From assembly GCA_032622095.1 (NCBI GenBank), contig CP136061.1, positions 235,044,944-235,108,943 on the forward strand: DNA of 64,000 nt, written 5' to 3'. The stretch comes from Siphonodentalium dalli. Taxonomy: Eukaryota > Mollusca > Scaphopoda > Gadilida > Siphonodentaliidae. Under the pieces are notes generated by a model. That model did not search any database and was not told where the DNA came from. It was given only the letters and a program-made list of their open reading frames with translations. This document shows positions 10,183 to 20,100 of this stretch, in pieces. A program made the translations under genes and the position numbers. Within the stretch, counting starts at the first letter, position 1. Every line of letters begins with the position of its first letter.

Positions 10183-10350
10183 CTTGAATCTTATAAATGT
10201 TTTGCACCGACTTTCCCCCGCAGTATTCTTCTGCATTGCCGGAACATCTGTAAGAACACGTTAAGGTTGAAGGGGTTGGTGTCCCATGTTTGGCATATCT
10301 GTTACCACAGTAGCACTCCTTTCCGTATTGCAATCCAGCAAATGTGTAAC
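10183..10350 (-). CDS. WSC-domain exon, second half (copy B)
   Basis: The acceptor TTATGTTCCAG before 10350 and the donor CAAG|GTACAC after 10183 bound a 168-nt exon, phase 1 to phase 1. Its translation runs YTFAGLQYGKECYCGNRY, then TCSYRCSGNAEEYCGG. These are the C-terminal five cysteines of a WSC domain. Joined to 12092-12232, the reading frame gives NKG-YTFAG without a break and the full eight-cysteine pattern. The product is predicted to be an extracellular carbohydrate-binding-type module. This is a complete WSC domain over two exons and looks intact. Confidence 0.85.
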
Positions 10351-12091
10351 CTGGAACATAAAATATTATTAATAGACAGATTCGTTATTGAGCATGATTA
10401 CATATCAATGATAACAGACAACCGACTTACGATCAGCCATTGCTTTGATTTGATTTGATAGAATTTATCGTATTTTCAGCCGCTATGCCGTAGTCGGTTT
10501 TGTGGACAGAGGATATACCACAAAGAGACCGCTAATAAAGGAAATGATGGTTAATGACAACTGGGAAATCATTCCGCTGCACGAGGAAACCAAAGATCCC
10601 CGGAAAGCTTTTAGACTTTTAAACTTGTCCAAATAAACTTACTAGATTATCTTCTCGTTCCGTGTATCATAACTCCCCGCTTATTTGGATTCGTACCAAT
10701 TGAGCCATCGGGAGTCCCACCAGCCAATCATGGTTAAATACTCAATTATGACAGTTGTTTGCTTCCAGAAAGCAACATCGAGCCAGCATGGCCACCGAAC
10801 GTGAATATAGGCACCAGAAACCTTCAAACTACCGTAATTTAACTGCATTGATGGAGAGCACATTTTATCATGCATTCATCATCGGGGATCATTTATCGGA
10901 TGATATCGTATACTCTAATATGAACTTCGTTTGCATCAGGAAAATATATGCAAGTCATAGAAATTGGAAAAGTCGGGTCCCGGTTTTTCTTCAGTGTGCA
11001 ACTTGTATTTGTAGTGGCGATTTTGGTATCAAAACGTGCGAAAATACCCACATAATTACATAACTAAAATCCGCTTTGGGGACGTTTACGATTCAAGATG
11101 ACGTCCTGCGTTGTTCTGAATATCACATGATAGCTTACATACGAGAATAACATGAACATTTGTGCGTGGTTATGTCACATTTACGTTCGAGTGAATGTAA
11201 TATGAGAAGTGGGAATAATAGGCGGGAAATTGACCAAAGAACAGCAATCAATGTCCAAAGATGGCGGCCAAAATTGCTGTCAACATGGCTGGAATCTAAT
11301 GAAGGTTTAAGACGGGTTATTGCTCTAATACGACCTATCGGTACGCGCTATATGGATATATTTCGATTTAGTACAAAGTCGTGTTTATTGTGAACATTCG
11401 ATGTTTTTTCAACCCTGAGGACCATCTTTGACGACGTGTTGAATTGTTAATTTTCCCCACAGAGGATTTCTGCGGTTTTGGTGTTTTTCGACAGTGTCTT
11501 CCGCACAAGAGGATTTTTTCAAGGTCACACGCCCCATCGGCCAGACTATTATACTCGCCCTATGACAGTCTATTTTTTGATATGGGAATGATAAAAAACT
11601 TCTTTTTTTCTCAGACCGCTGTGCGACAAATAGAAAATTTAACCACTGGTACTTCAAGGTTTCAAATGGTGCCTACATGTTTCAACTGTTGGAAATGTCC
11701 CCCCTGACACATTATCTAAGAATCATAATATTTACCAAAAGACATAAAATGCGCGACTGTTGGTCTAATAAAACAAATTCACCACTAATAAACTGGATGG
11801 ATAATCAAACTAAAAGAACAGTTCAACCTATTTTTTGTGTTTGAAATTTCCACCTTATGTTGTGTAGGGCATACAATTTCAAACAAGTCAAAATATTGAC
11901 CGAAGTTCGCGGTAGAATCAGTAGAATCAACATTCTAAAAACATTTGCCTATAGATTTTTTTGATTTAACCACACTGATAACGTCGTTTTGTTGATACTA
12001 TGGTCAATGGTTATGTTTTCTTTAACAACATGGTCGATGATCCACCATTCTGCTGTGTCCTACAGCTCTTCTAATTGTTATCAACACTAAC
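10351..12091. other. intron between the WSC half-exons (copy B)
   Basis: A 1.74-kb intron separates the two WSC half-exons. It includes one possible plus-strand exon (10480-10636, listed separately). The right end (12000-12091) is similar to 1040-1149. Nothing else was identified. Confidence 0.5.
10480..10636 (+). CDS. possible terminal exon, unknown protein
   Basis: An acceptor-like TTATCGTATTTTCAG precedes 10480. A 51-codon frame follows, containing RYAVVGFVDRGYTTKRPLIK and IPLHEETKDPRKAFRLL, and ends in TAA at 10634-10636. AATAAA overlaps the stop. Its charged, non-repetitive composition looks like real coding sequence. It lies antisense inside the WSC intron and no upstream exon was found. 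The family is not recognised, and it could be a fragment of a degraded element. Confidence 0.28.
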
Positions 12092-12232
12092 CTTTATTGA
12101 AGCACCACGATGTGCACTTGTTAACTGAGTTGGTTTCTTTGAATGTTTGCATCGAACCATTCAGGTCTCTGTCCGTCCTAACGTCCTTATAACAGCCCAA
12201 AGGTTGCGCCGTATACCCCTTCCCTACCACAT
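12092..12232 (-). CDS. WSC-domain exon, first half (copy B)
   Basis: The acceptor TTGTCCTCAG before 12232 and the donor AAAG|GTTAGT after 12092 bound a 141-nt exon, phase 1 to phase 1. It reads QPLGCYKDVRTDRDLNGS then NSVNKCTSWCFNKG, the first three cysteines of a WSC domain. The phase and sequence continue into 10350-10183. It is identical in length and phase to 1150-1290, which shows a duplicated gene. The product should be secreted or membrane-anchored. No signal-peptide exon was recognised. Confidence 0.85.
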
Positions 12233-13187
12233 CTGAGGACAAAATTGCAAAACTGTTGTACTCTCGCACTATAAGCAAAATGTAAGGTATGGTAGTTTAG
12301 TGTCATCGCATGCAATGATAGCCGGTAGGAAAGTGAGAGTTATGAATAGTCAGACAGTGTTAGGGTACTCGTACCAAGAGCAGAACAAGTTGAAACTATA
12401 TAACTTGGAGATAACAGATAGGGGCGGCTGCATTGGGTATTTTAAGTCATAATTTGTCTTTAAATACGGACTTGAAAAAACAATGTACATGACATTGGAA
12501 AAATCTGCAAACAGAGATCAGACACAGCCACCCGGACCCGGTATCCTGGAATTGTTTCGCAACCTGGCGGCTATTGTTATTATTAATTATACCAATGTAT
12601 ATTTGTTTACAGAGCTTCGCGATTTTGTACATCATGTCAAGGAGTAAGCCCTCGTTTATGTATAAGCGATGTTAGTTTTGAAACTGCATCATATCTTCGC
12701 TCAACTTGACTGGAAAAAGTAAAGTGTAATTATAAACGAAAAACGTATTTTCCCCCCTCAAAGCCAAATTTTAGCCAATCGGCCTTTTTTACTAAACCAA
12801 ATCTTGATATCATGGTTATAATAAGATGTATAAGCAAGAACATATGACAAACATGTTTTATATTATATTAGGAAAGTATCGATTAAATCACCACTTTGCA
12901 AGTATGTCAAAGAGAGATTTTCAACATGACTATCTGCAATGTCTATCATTATCGTAAATGTCGTATACCATTTACATCACTGCCATCGTCAACATAATTG
13001 GAGCATTCCTCTTAAGAAGGCCAACGTTAAATACACGATAATCCAGCGTGGAGGTATGGGTATCTGTATAGAGTTATATAAACTTTAGCTCTAAAACGCA
13101 GTTGCATGCTGTTATGAGACTTGGACTTGAACATTTATAATAGTTCATGTTTGCCATCGTGTATCGTATTCCATGCGATATCCTTAC
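12233..13187. other. intron of WSC copy B
   Basis: The stretch has patches of similarity to 1291-1600 (WSC copy A) at 12235-12400 and 12900-13080. About 0.5 kb in the middle has no counterpart in A. No coding signal. Confidence 0.45.
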
Positions 13188-13300
13188 CGTCGAAACCCCC
13201 TCCCAGTGATTTGGTCAATCCCGGGTCCTTTGAGTCAAACGCACTCTTTGAAATAATTCCAGGCAAATATCGAAATATAATTTCAACAAAGAATTTATCG
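13188..13300 (-). CDS. possible exon upstream of WSC (copy B)
   Basis: The minus strand has an open frame with DSKDPGLTKSLGGGFD ending at a good donor (GACG|GTAAGG) in phase 1. That is the phase needed by the WSC exon at 12232. The paralogue in copy A (about 2560-2620) keeps LASDLKDPGF, so the segment is conserved. Its right border is uncertain. The function is unknown, and the A copy has a different donor. Confidence 0.35.
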
Positions 13301-14040
13301 GGATCTCCCAGGTGAAAACTATTGAATTTCACATACACTCATCTCCATTGTATATATAATCTTATCAACTATTGAAAGAAGACAAACTCAATGGATTTTA
13401 ACACATTTGAGAGATTAAAAATTTATTTTCTTTTTTGATACTTTAGATACAAAGATCTATTTTAAAAAGTTAACATTACAATCCAGTCAACAAATAACTT
13501 ATTATCTTGGCTTTATGAGAGCAGTCTTAAAGTCGCCGTCGCGAAAATTCTCACTATATGTTTTATATATTTGTATTAAGTTATGCACACTTATTTAAGA
13601 AAACAATCCCCCGCTGTCTGAAAAATACGAGTGTTTACGACTGTGGGGTGGCTGGGTGATAGCCTGATGCCTCACTTCATTATCTATTTTGACGGATTGA
13701 AGTAAATACTAGCGAAAAACCCCTTCATTCGAGCGGACATGTGTAATAATCATAACGCATACTCAATACATCGAAATATGAAATATAATTCAAGGAAAAG
13801 TTGTGTGTCTGCCGAAATGTTAGTCTAAAAATATAGTAATTTTTTTACTAAAAATGTCAATTTTGTGATGTATTGAAATTCTGGACTCGACCACTTCCAG
13901 TCCATGGCTGCTCACGGATTGACATTGGATTCAGCTATCAGTATCAGTACTATCACAATCAGTGACAGTGTTTGCACTGGCTAAAACAATAAATAATAAT
14001 TTGCCAAAAATGAGCTAACTCTTGATTTGTGTCTTGAATA
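13301..14040. other. no feature recognised
   Basis: AT-rich non-coding sequence. No repeat, TIR or ORF could be supported. Confidence 0.4.
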
Positions 14041-14262
14041 TTCAACATGTTAATTGTTATCTCGACACATCTTGAGATCGTGACATGCGCATCTCAAGCT
14101 CTGAACATATTACTAGTATCTCGCGATATTATCTTGAGATCTCATCATAATTTCTTGAGATCTTGCGGTATGATCTCAAGAAAATATGTTAATATCTCAA
14201 GATTCTTTTCTCGAAATCTCGAGAGAGTCGAGATAATATCTCGGTGGAGATATTTTCTATAA
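14041..14262. repeat. cluster of ATCTCAAGA / TCTCGAGA motifs
   Basis: About a dozen copies of ATCTTGAGAT / ATCTCGAGA-type palindromic motifs occur in both orientations (for example 14064, 14131, 14152, 14196). They give the stretch strong self-complementarity. It looks like a degenerate simple or foldback repeat and is not a gene. Confidence 0.6.
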
Positions 14263-14539
14263 CAGTATATGGTACATTGTATATCATTTTGAAGACAGAT
14301 TCATTGTGGTCCAAGTGAGATGATTAATCATATTCATGGGTTCATGTGACTGCCGGGGTTCTATACATGTACAAGTAGTATGTCTTTTGAATGAAAATCT
14401 GTTACGGTACCGTAATAGAAGAGCAACAGGAGGTATCTCGGATTCTCGGTCCAAAACAGCATCAACCCAACCAATTTCCCAAGCTGTTGTGGACTAGAAG
14501 ACTTTGTCTATACATGCCAATATATGCTATTTCTGAATA

Positions 14540-15130
14540 TATAGTCATGAAACGGAAAGAAATTAACTTTCCAAGAAAAAGTTATTTGAGTCTGACAGTA
14601 GTTGGGGCGGGAGAAAGATACCCGGGTTTATTATCGCCCCCACTCCCCAACCGAGCAGCTACTTATGACAAAAATGAACTTGTTATTTTATTGCTTATTT
14701 TGCTTCATACAGTCATGAAATGGCGAGAAATTCTCAGGCCTCGGTATTTCCCCCTCTCATCCCAAACCCAGACTCAATGAAATTTTTCTCGATCAATTTT
14801 AATTTCTCGCCATTTCATAACTATATAAAGCAATATACATGTAAGTTATAAATCATATGTAGCTGCTGGTTTTGTTTTGGGTGGGGTGGGATTTTCAGGC
14901 CTGTGTAATTTCTCCCCACCTCAAATCCTGACTCAATCAAAATTTTAATGGATATGTAGGGCAATATAAGCGATAAAATAATTAGTTTATTTTTGTCATG
15001 TACTCATATGTAGATGCTGGGTGTGGTGGATACTCAGACCTGAGTATCTAATTCCCCCTCTCCACCCAAACCCTGACTCATACAACTTTTTCTTGTAACA
15101 TGTTAATTTATCGCCATTTAATGACTATAA
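14540..15130. repeat. interspersed repeat family, tandem about 115-170-bp units
   Basis: The phrase TTATTTTGCTTCATACAGTC-ATGAAATGGCGAGAAATT, followed by a C-rich CCCAAACCC(T)GACTCA block and CTACTTATGACAAAAAT, recurs about four times with variation and partly inverted. The same family appears at 19400-20100. Confidence 0.65.
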
Positions 15131-15897
15131 CATCAAAATAAATAAGCAATAAATTAATACATGTACATTTATATTTTGTCATATGTTGAATTCTCGGTGG
15201 GTGTGAGCATTTGACAGACTGAAAATAGTGAAAAGAGATGCACTAGGGGAGATATCATGTACACCAGGTAAACAAACCATAAGCCGTGAATCCTTAAAAA
15301 AGATATTAGCGAATTTGCTATTTCAAACCGGTATGGGTACGGGTACGCGTACGGGTAGCTACCCGTACCGGTACACGTTTTGTAATCGCAAACTGTTTTA
15401 CCGGTAGAATTCATCACATCGACTGGTAATGTATGGTGAGCCAACTGCAACAAAAAGATATTATGATATAGATAGATTGCTATTCGCGTTATTGGCCGAT
15501 GTTGTACTTAGCGTTATGGGTTGTTGGAATTTTTTATTTAGATTAGAATCATTAGATGAGCCCCAGGATAATCAGTTGCTTTCACCAAGGACGAGGTGGC
15601 AGTTGGAAGAGGATGTTGCTTTTCTTTCACTCATTTTGGTAACATTTTCAACAATTTGATTCTACAAGTCATAGACCGATCGAGTGTTGACAATAAATCG
15701 GTTGGAATTTTTAAACTTAGAAAATAGATAATGATAGCTCAAATATACAATTACGTTCTATATAGTTAAAATTTCCAACCAATATCCGGTGTAAAATGTA
15801 ATATTTTAGACCAAATGTCTAATATTGTCCTACATATACTTTCAGTTCGATATAAGACCGCATTTGTCCCTTATTTTAGTTGGGAAATATTTAGTCA
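15131..15897. other. non-coding, with a GGGTACG palindrome
   Basis: Around 15340-15372 the sequence GTACGGGTAGCTACCCGTAC is a perfect 20-bp palindrome set in GGTACG repeats. A related CCCGTACCCG stretch occurs at 17595-17620. No gene was seen. Confidence 0.4.
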
Positions 15898-16145
15898 TAT
15901 TAAAGATGCATAATCCGAATTAACTCTCCCAAGTTACTATTTTTTTGGCTTCCGGGGTAAAAAAAAATTTGATTCGAGTCGAGGAACCCACCATCAAAGC
16001 TCAGAGTGATCAGATATCGATTTTTGCAGTTTGTTATTTCTTGAAATGTGTAATTATTTGTGGCCCAGAAAAGAGTCATAAAACCGACGGTCTCGGACAA
16101 AATTGCGGATGAAGATGCTTAACTCTAAAATCAAGTGGTAATGTG
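15898..16145. mobile_element. partial relative of the TTAA MITE at 32.5 kb
   Basis: The left part begins TTAAAGATGCATAATCCGA and continues with TTTGATTCGAGTCGAGGAAC, AGATATCGATTTTTG and CTCTAAAATCAAGTGGTAAT. All are shared with 32502-32800. The right inverted end is missing or rearranged. Confidence 0.6.
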
Positions 16146-17816
16146 GCCGAAATGTTATACTATAGTTGACAGCAGTTAGCATTATTTTGTTGTAATTAAT
16201 CGATTCTGATAACAAAAGTGTATTTTGAAGAAATGTCGTTGTTGTTGTAACTTTATGATATGGGGACCGTCTGATCGGTTTGTGTAGCTTTAAGTAAACC
16301 TTGGTTTGGAATCTTTCACAGATCGAAGGGTCGGCTCACCGGGGCAAGGGAATATTTATCCCAAGATTTGGATTGTTGTCCGGATCTAAACCAGGAGGTT
16401 GGTTGAAATGTTTAACTTGGTAACAAAAAAGGTGTCAAAATGTAGTCTGTTTATTACACGGATTGAATAAAGGGCGTTTGCTTCAATTCTGTGCGAAACA
16501 CAGAAAACAGCTGAAACTCGCTCTGCTTATGCTTAGATTTTGTAGAGTATGTATAGGTATTTCGTGTCTTTGGCGACCTATATTATCCACACTACAATAT
16601 ACACCAGTATTGTGGTTCAAATGCGCCATGTTCGTTCAGGTAGTAAATGTTTATTAAAATGAGAAATCAGTCCCCACCTACATACGATAAAGTAACTAAA
16701 CGGTAATTGTATTCAAATATATTCAAATATTCAAATCCACGATATATTTATGGCCTTGTACAATGGGTTGAGACAGGGACGTGTAGATAGTGGTGTCTCA
16801 ACGTCCCTCCCAATTTGGTCAAATGTTCAACATTTGGAAATTTGATATACCTGACACAACATTTGTTGGAAATTTCACACAAACAATAGGTTGAAATTGT
16901 TTTCGTAGTTTGATGTTCCAGCAATTTATTAGTGGAGTATTTGTAGTTTTTAGACCAACATTTGCATATTTTTTCCTATATTTGGTCACACAATTTGGAC
17001 TGAACTGGCTGTCAGAAACTGTTGGATATTTTTCAACCTTTGGGGGAGTCAGGTCTCAATATTTCCAACAATTGGAAAGCTTGATGCCAGCCAAAGGGGA
17101 GGGGTGCAACTGGAATTACGCACAAACTTGTGAATTTGATATGGTTCGAGAGGTGTAGTTAGAAATTCGAAGGTGGACACCCTTCCTAATGCGGAGACCA
17201 TCTATAGCCATGTCCCTGCAATGGGCCGAGACTGCGTCAATATCACCATCTACTCACTCTATTAATCACAACCTTTCATTAATGCAGTGAACAAAGATGT
17301 TAGTGAAAAGATCGGCCTTCCGTATTTATCTAAGTGCTAGAAGCCGCCTCGAAAATTTGAACACAAATCCTGGGTTAAAATGACAACTTTATCAATAATA
17401 TTTGCCCATGAAATCTTTCAATAAATAGGTTAACGCATAGCTGACTGGAAATTCATGGAATTCATGGACCTTTGAGTGAGAAAATCGTAGTGAAGGCTAT
17501 CGGTCAATGGGACAAATCTACCCGTTTCAATTCGCTATCGCTTTATGTACTGCATTGGAAGTACCCAAGTGACCGTGACGATGTTCACCTTTTCACCCGT
17601 ACCCGTTCCCGTCGGACGGGTATCGCAAACTCGCTAATAACAGACCTGGATAATGAAATAGATACCTGGTAAACAACTGAGCAGACCTGGATAACTCCTG
17701 ATAACAAATTTGTGCAGAACTTATCCAAGATACGTGTATCCATGAGAACAAGTGGACGGACAGACGCATGCCCACTGTCATTCATCAGAACATACAGCAA
17801 TGACCTAAGCATTCAA
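16146..17816. other. no gene recognised
   Basis: Non-coding sequence with weak internal repetition of CCAACA(A)TTTGGAAA phrases around 16810-17080. No domain or splice-supported exon could be identified. Confidence 0.35.
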
Positions 17817-17966
17817 CCCCTTAACCACAGCAGAACTGTGGGTAACTTTTCAGGATTTAGTCCGAAATATGGCTTGTTGCCACTCATGAGAGCTTTCCGA
17901 TGAATTTCAACAAGCCGTATTGCCGACTGAATCCTGAAAACCTATAATTCTGATGTGGTTAAGGGG
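17817..17966. mobile_element. hairpin MITE, 150 bp
   Basis: The ends CCCCTTAACCACA (17817-17829) and TGTGGTTAAGGGG (17954-17966) are perfect inverted repeats. The arms continue imperfectly inward (TTTCAGGATTTAGTC against GACTGAATCCTGAAAA, then CTTGTTG against CAACAAG), so nearly the whole element folds into one hairpin. Confidence 0.8.
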
Positions 17967-18121
17967 TCGATTATTTAGGGCATTACTGTATGTCGAGTTT
18001 GTTACACATTTGTCAAAGTTTGCATCAACACAATTGAGGAATTGAATGTTAACTCTGAGTTGTTCCATAATACATGTATTTCCCTTGTCATTTCAGGTGT
18101 TCATGAGGCCTATGTACAGTG

Positions 18122-18514
18122 ATGGAGCCTACATGTGAGTGCAGATGTTGCCATGAGATTGAAAAAGTTGAGGCCAATCTGAAGGAAGTGACAAAAGCGT
18201 TTTCAGAGGAAGAAGGACACTTCAAGTGTGTCACGGAGACTGTCCCCTTCAGGAGTGTGTGCCTGGACCCATGGCTACTTGAAGTTGCATGGTTAGGATA
18301 CCAGCAACAGTATAGTCATCCGTTTAATGGACCTCTGCACAACATATACAGGCATATAGCATACAGACAGTTTATTCGGAGGTGCTATGGCTACCTTGGT
18401 TTGCATAACCGCAGACCTCTTCCATCGTGTGTTGTGAATGGCATCAGGCATGCTTTCCCAAATTATGGTGTAAATTACAGGGGTTTTCGTTTGCCCGAGC
18501 TGGAGAATGAATGA
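18122..18514 (+). CDS. P2X7-type C-terminal domain protein or exon
   Basis: A 130-residue frame from ATG 18122 reads EPTCECRCCHEIEKV, then FRSVCLDPWLLEVAWLGYQQ, then IYRHIAYRQFIRRCYGYLG, and LPSCVVNGIRHAFP with YRGF near the end. This is the cysteine-rich cytoplasmic domain first known from the P2X7 receptor, where it binds zinc and guanine nucleotide. In invertebrates it also occurs alone in many copies. The frame is closed just upstream (TGA at 18104). The usual CGxCxxMPTE lead-in is missing, although a different frame at 18097-18120 gives MRPM. It could start at this ATG, be a 3' exon, or be a fragment with a frameshift. AATAAA overlaps the stop, and a hairpin MITE ends 155 bp upstream. 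Confidence 0.75.
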   Translation: MEPTCECRCCHEIEKVEANLKEVTKAFSEEEGHFKCVTETVPFRSVCLDPWLLEVAWLGYQQQYSHPFNGPLHNIYRHIAYRQFIRRCYGYLGLHNRRPLPSCVVNGIRHAFPNYGVNYRGFRLPELENE

Positions 18515-18619
18515 ATAAATGAATGAAATCTTAATAGATTATTGTTACAATGTATCTCCCTAATCTTCATCTCCCATAAAATTCATCGATAAAATATCAA
18601 AGTGTTATATAACAAAATG

Positions 18620-18850
18620 GCAAACTTTCAAGTAAGTGGCGCTCAGAAAAATGGGTTAACTCTTCCTGTGAGTAGAATCTCTCAGGTCATGCTCCATTTG
18701 CTACATGCCACATCTTTGTATCTCATATAGTACTAATCTAATTGTTATGAAATGTATCCAAGATGGGACACATGGCGAATGGAGCATGACCGGAGAGTTT
18801 CTACTCACAAAATTAACACATTACTGAGCGCCACTTACTAGAAAGTTTGC
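18620..18850. mobile_element. foldback element 1
   Basis: The arms GCAAACTTTCAAGTAAGTGG / CCACTTACTAGAAAGTTTGC continue inward through CGCTCAG/CTGAGCG, GTGAGTAGAATCTCTCAGGT / GGAGAGTTTCTACTCAC and CATGCTCCATTTG / GAATGGAGCATG. The loop contains AATCTAATTGTTATGAAAT, shared with foldback element 2. Confidence 0.85.
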
Positions 18851-18860
18851 TTTTTTCAGA

Positions 18861-19028
18861 TTTAGATTTTTTTTCTGGAGAATGAACACAAAAAAGTAAG
18901 TTATCCCCAGACAGAAATCACTCTGTCCTCCATAGTAATAATCTAATTGTTATGAAATTTATCAAAGTGATTTATGTCAGGGGGTAACTTACTTTTGTAT
19001 GTGTTCGTTCTCCAGAAAAAATCTATTT
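18861..19028. mobile_element. foldback element 2, same loop, different arms
   Basis: Arms around TAGATTTTTTTTCTGGAGAA and TTCTCCAGAAAAAATCTA are followed inward by GTAAGTTA / TAACTTAC and AAATCACT / AGTGATTT. The loop (18940-18958) is the same AATCTAATTGTTATGAAAT as in element 1. It lies 10 bp after element 1. Confidence 0.82.
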
Positions 19029-19029
19029 C

Positions 19030-19399
19030 ATGACAGGGGTTAGACTAAAACATGCCGAATGAAATCTGGTATTTTCTTGATTCAACTAATAATTGACATA
19101 TATATATAAACTTTTGGATAATATCTAGGGACTTACCGGATAGAAGTTTACCTATTTGGCATCACCAACAACAAAATGACATTCAATATTTTTCAGCAAA
19201 AAACATAATTTAACCCTTCCATCGTTCAGTAGTTCCAAAGGTAATGTTCAGATAATATGTTCAACAAATGACCTGAACTTATTATCTAAACTTTAACCAC
19301 CAATAAATAATGAATTACTAGATGAGGTACCCGGTGTAACACGTCATCTCCCCATGATATCTCCCCCCCCCCCCACACCCAGGATAGCTCCCCCATATA
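19030..19399. other. non-coding, poly(C) tract
   Basis: Nothing coding. A run of C with one interruption lies near 19363-19378. Confidence 0.4.
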
Positions 19400-20100
19400 T
19401 GACTAAAAATAATTTCACTCATTTGATAACGTTTGAACCTGGAATGGCAGAAAATTGTTTGATATTTAATTTTGTTTTAATTTTTTTTTTAAATATTTTC
19501 AAGTGACAAATTTTTTCCCCACTTTTCGTAGTTTGATCCTGAAATGGCCAGAAAAATGTTTTTATTATAATTCCCTTTTTTTTATTAAAATATATATTTT
19601 TTCCAAGCGACAAAATTTTTTAATCACACAATTGATTATTTGACACTGAAATGGCGAGAAAAATGACTTTTGAGATTTAAATTTGTTTTTATTTAATTTC
19701 ATTTTTTTCAAATGTCCAGGTCTGGATAGATAACCACAACCCAGCACCTACATGACAAAAAATTGTCTTATTGTTTTATCCCTTATTTTGCTTTATATTG
19801 TCATGAAACGAAGATGTCCAGACCAGGATATAGCCCCCCCCCCCCCCCACAACCAGCGCCTACTTGAGAAAAAATCATGGTTTTATTGCTTATTTTACTT
19901 TATATAGTCATGAAACAGCGAGAAATTAACTTCTTCCGAGAAAAAGTTGTTTGAGTCAGGGTTTGGGTGGGGGTGAGATGCCCAGGCTAGGAGGGGAAGA
20001 AGTCCAGGACCTACATGACAAAAAATCATCTTGGGGTTTTATTAATTATTTTGCTTTATAGTCAAGACATAGCAAGAAATAGACTTCTCCTGAGAAGGTG
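19400..20100. repeat. interspersed tandem repeat family (as 14.5-15.1 kb)
   Basis: About five units carry TTATTTTGCTTTATATAGTC-ATGAAACGGCGAGAAA, CCGAGAAAAAGTTGTTTGAG and a C/G-rich GGGTTTGGGTGGG or poly(C) block. A poly(C) run lies near 19835-19849. Small ORFs here are artefacts of the repeat. Confidence 0.7.

Noticed and set aside
15300-17640. Possible inverted pair of GGGTACG / CCCGTACCC stretches at 15.34 and 17.60 kb
   Set aside because: Only short low-complexity motifs match, with GCGAATTTGC / GCAAACTCGC nearby; too weak to call an element.
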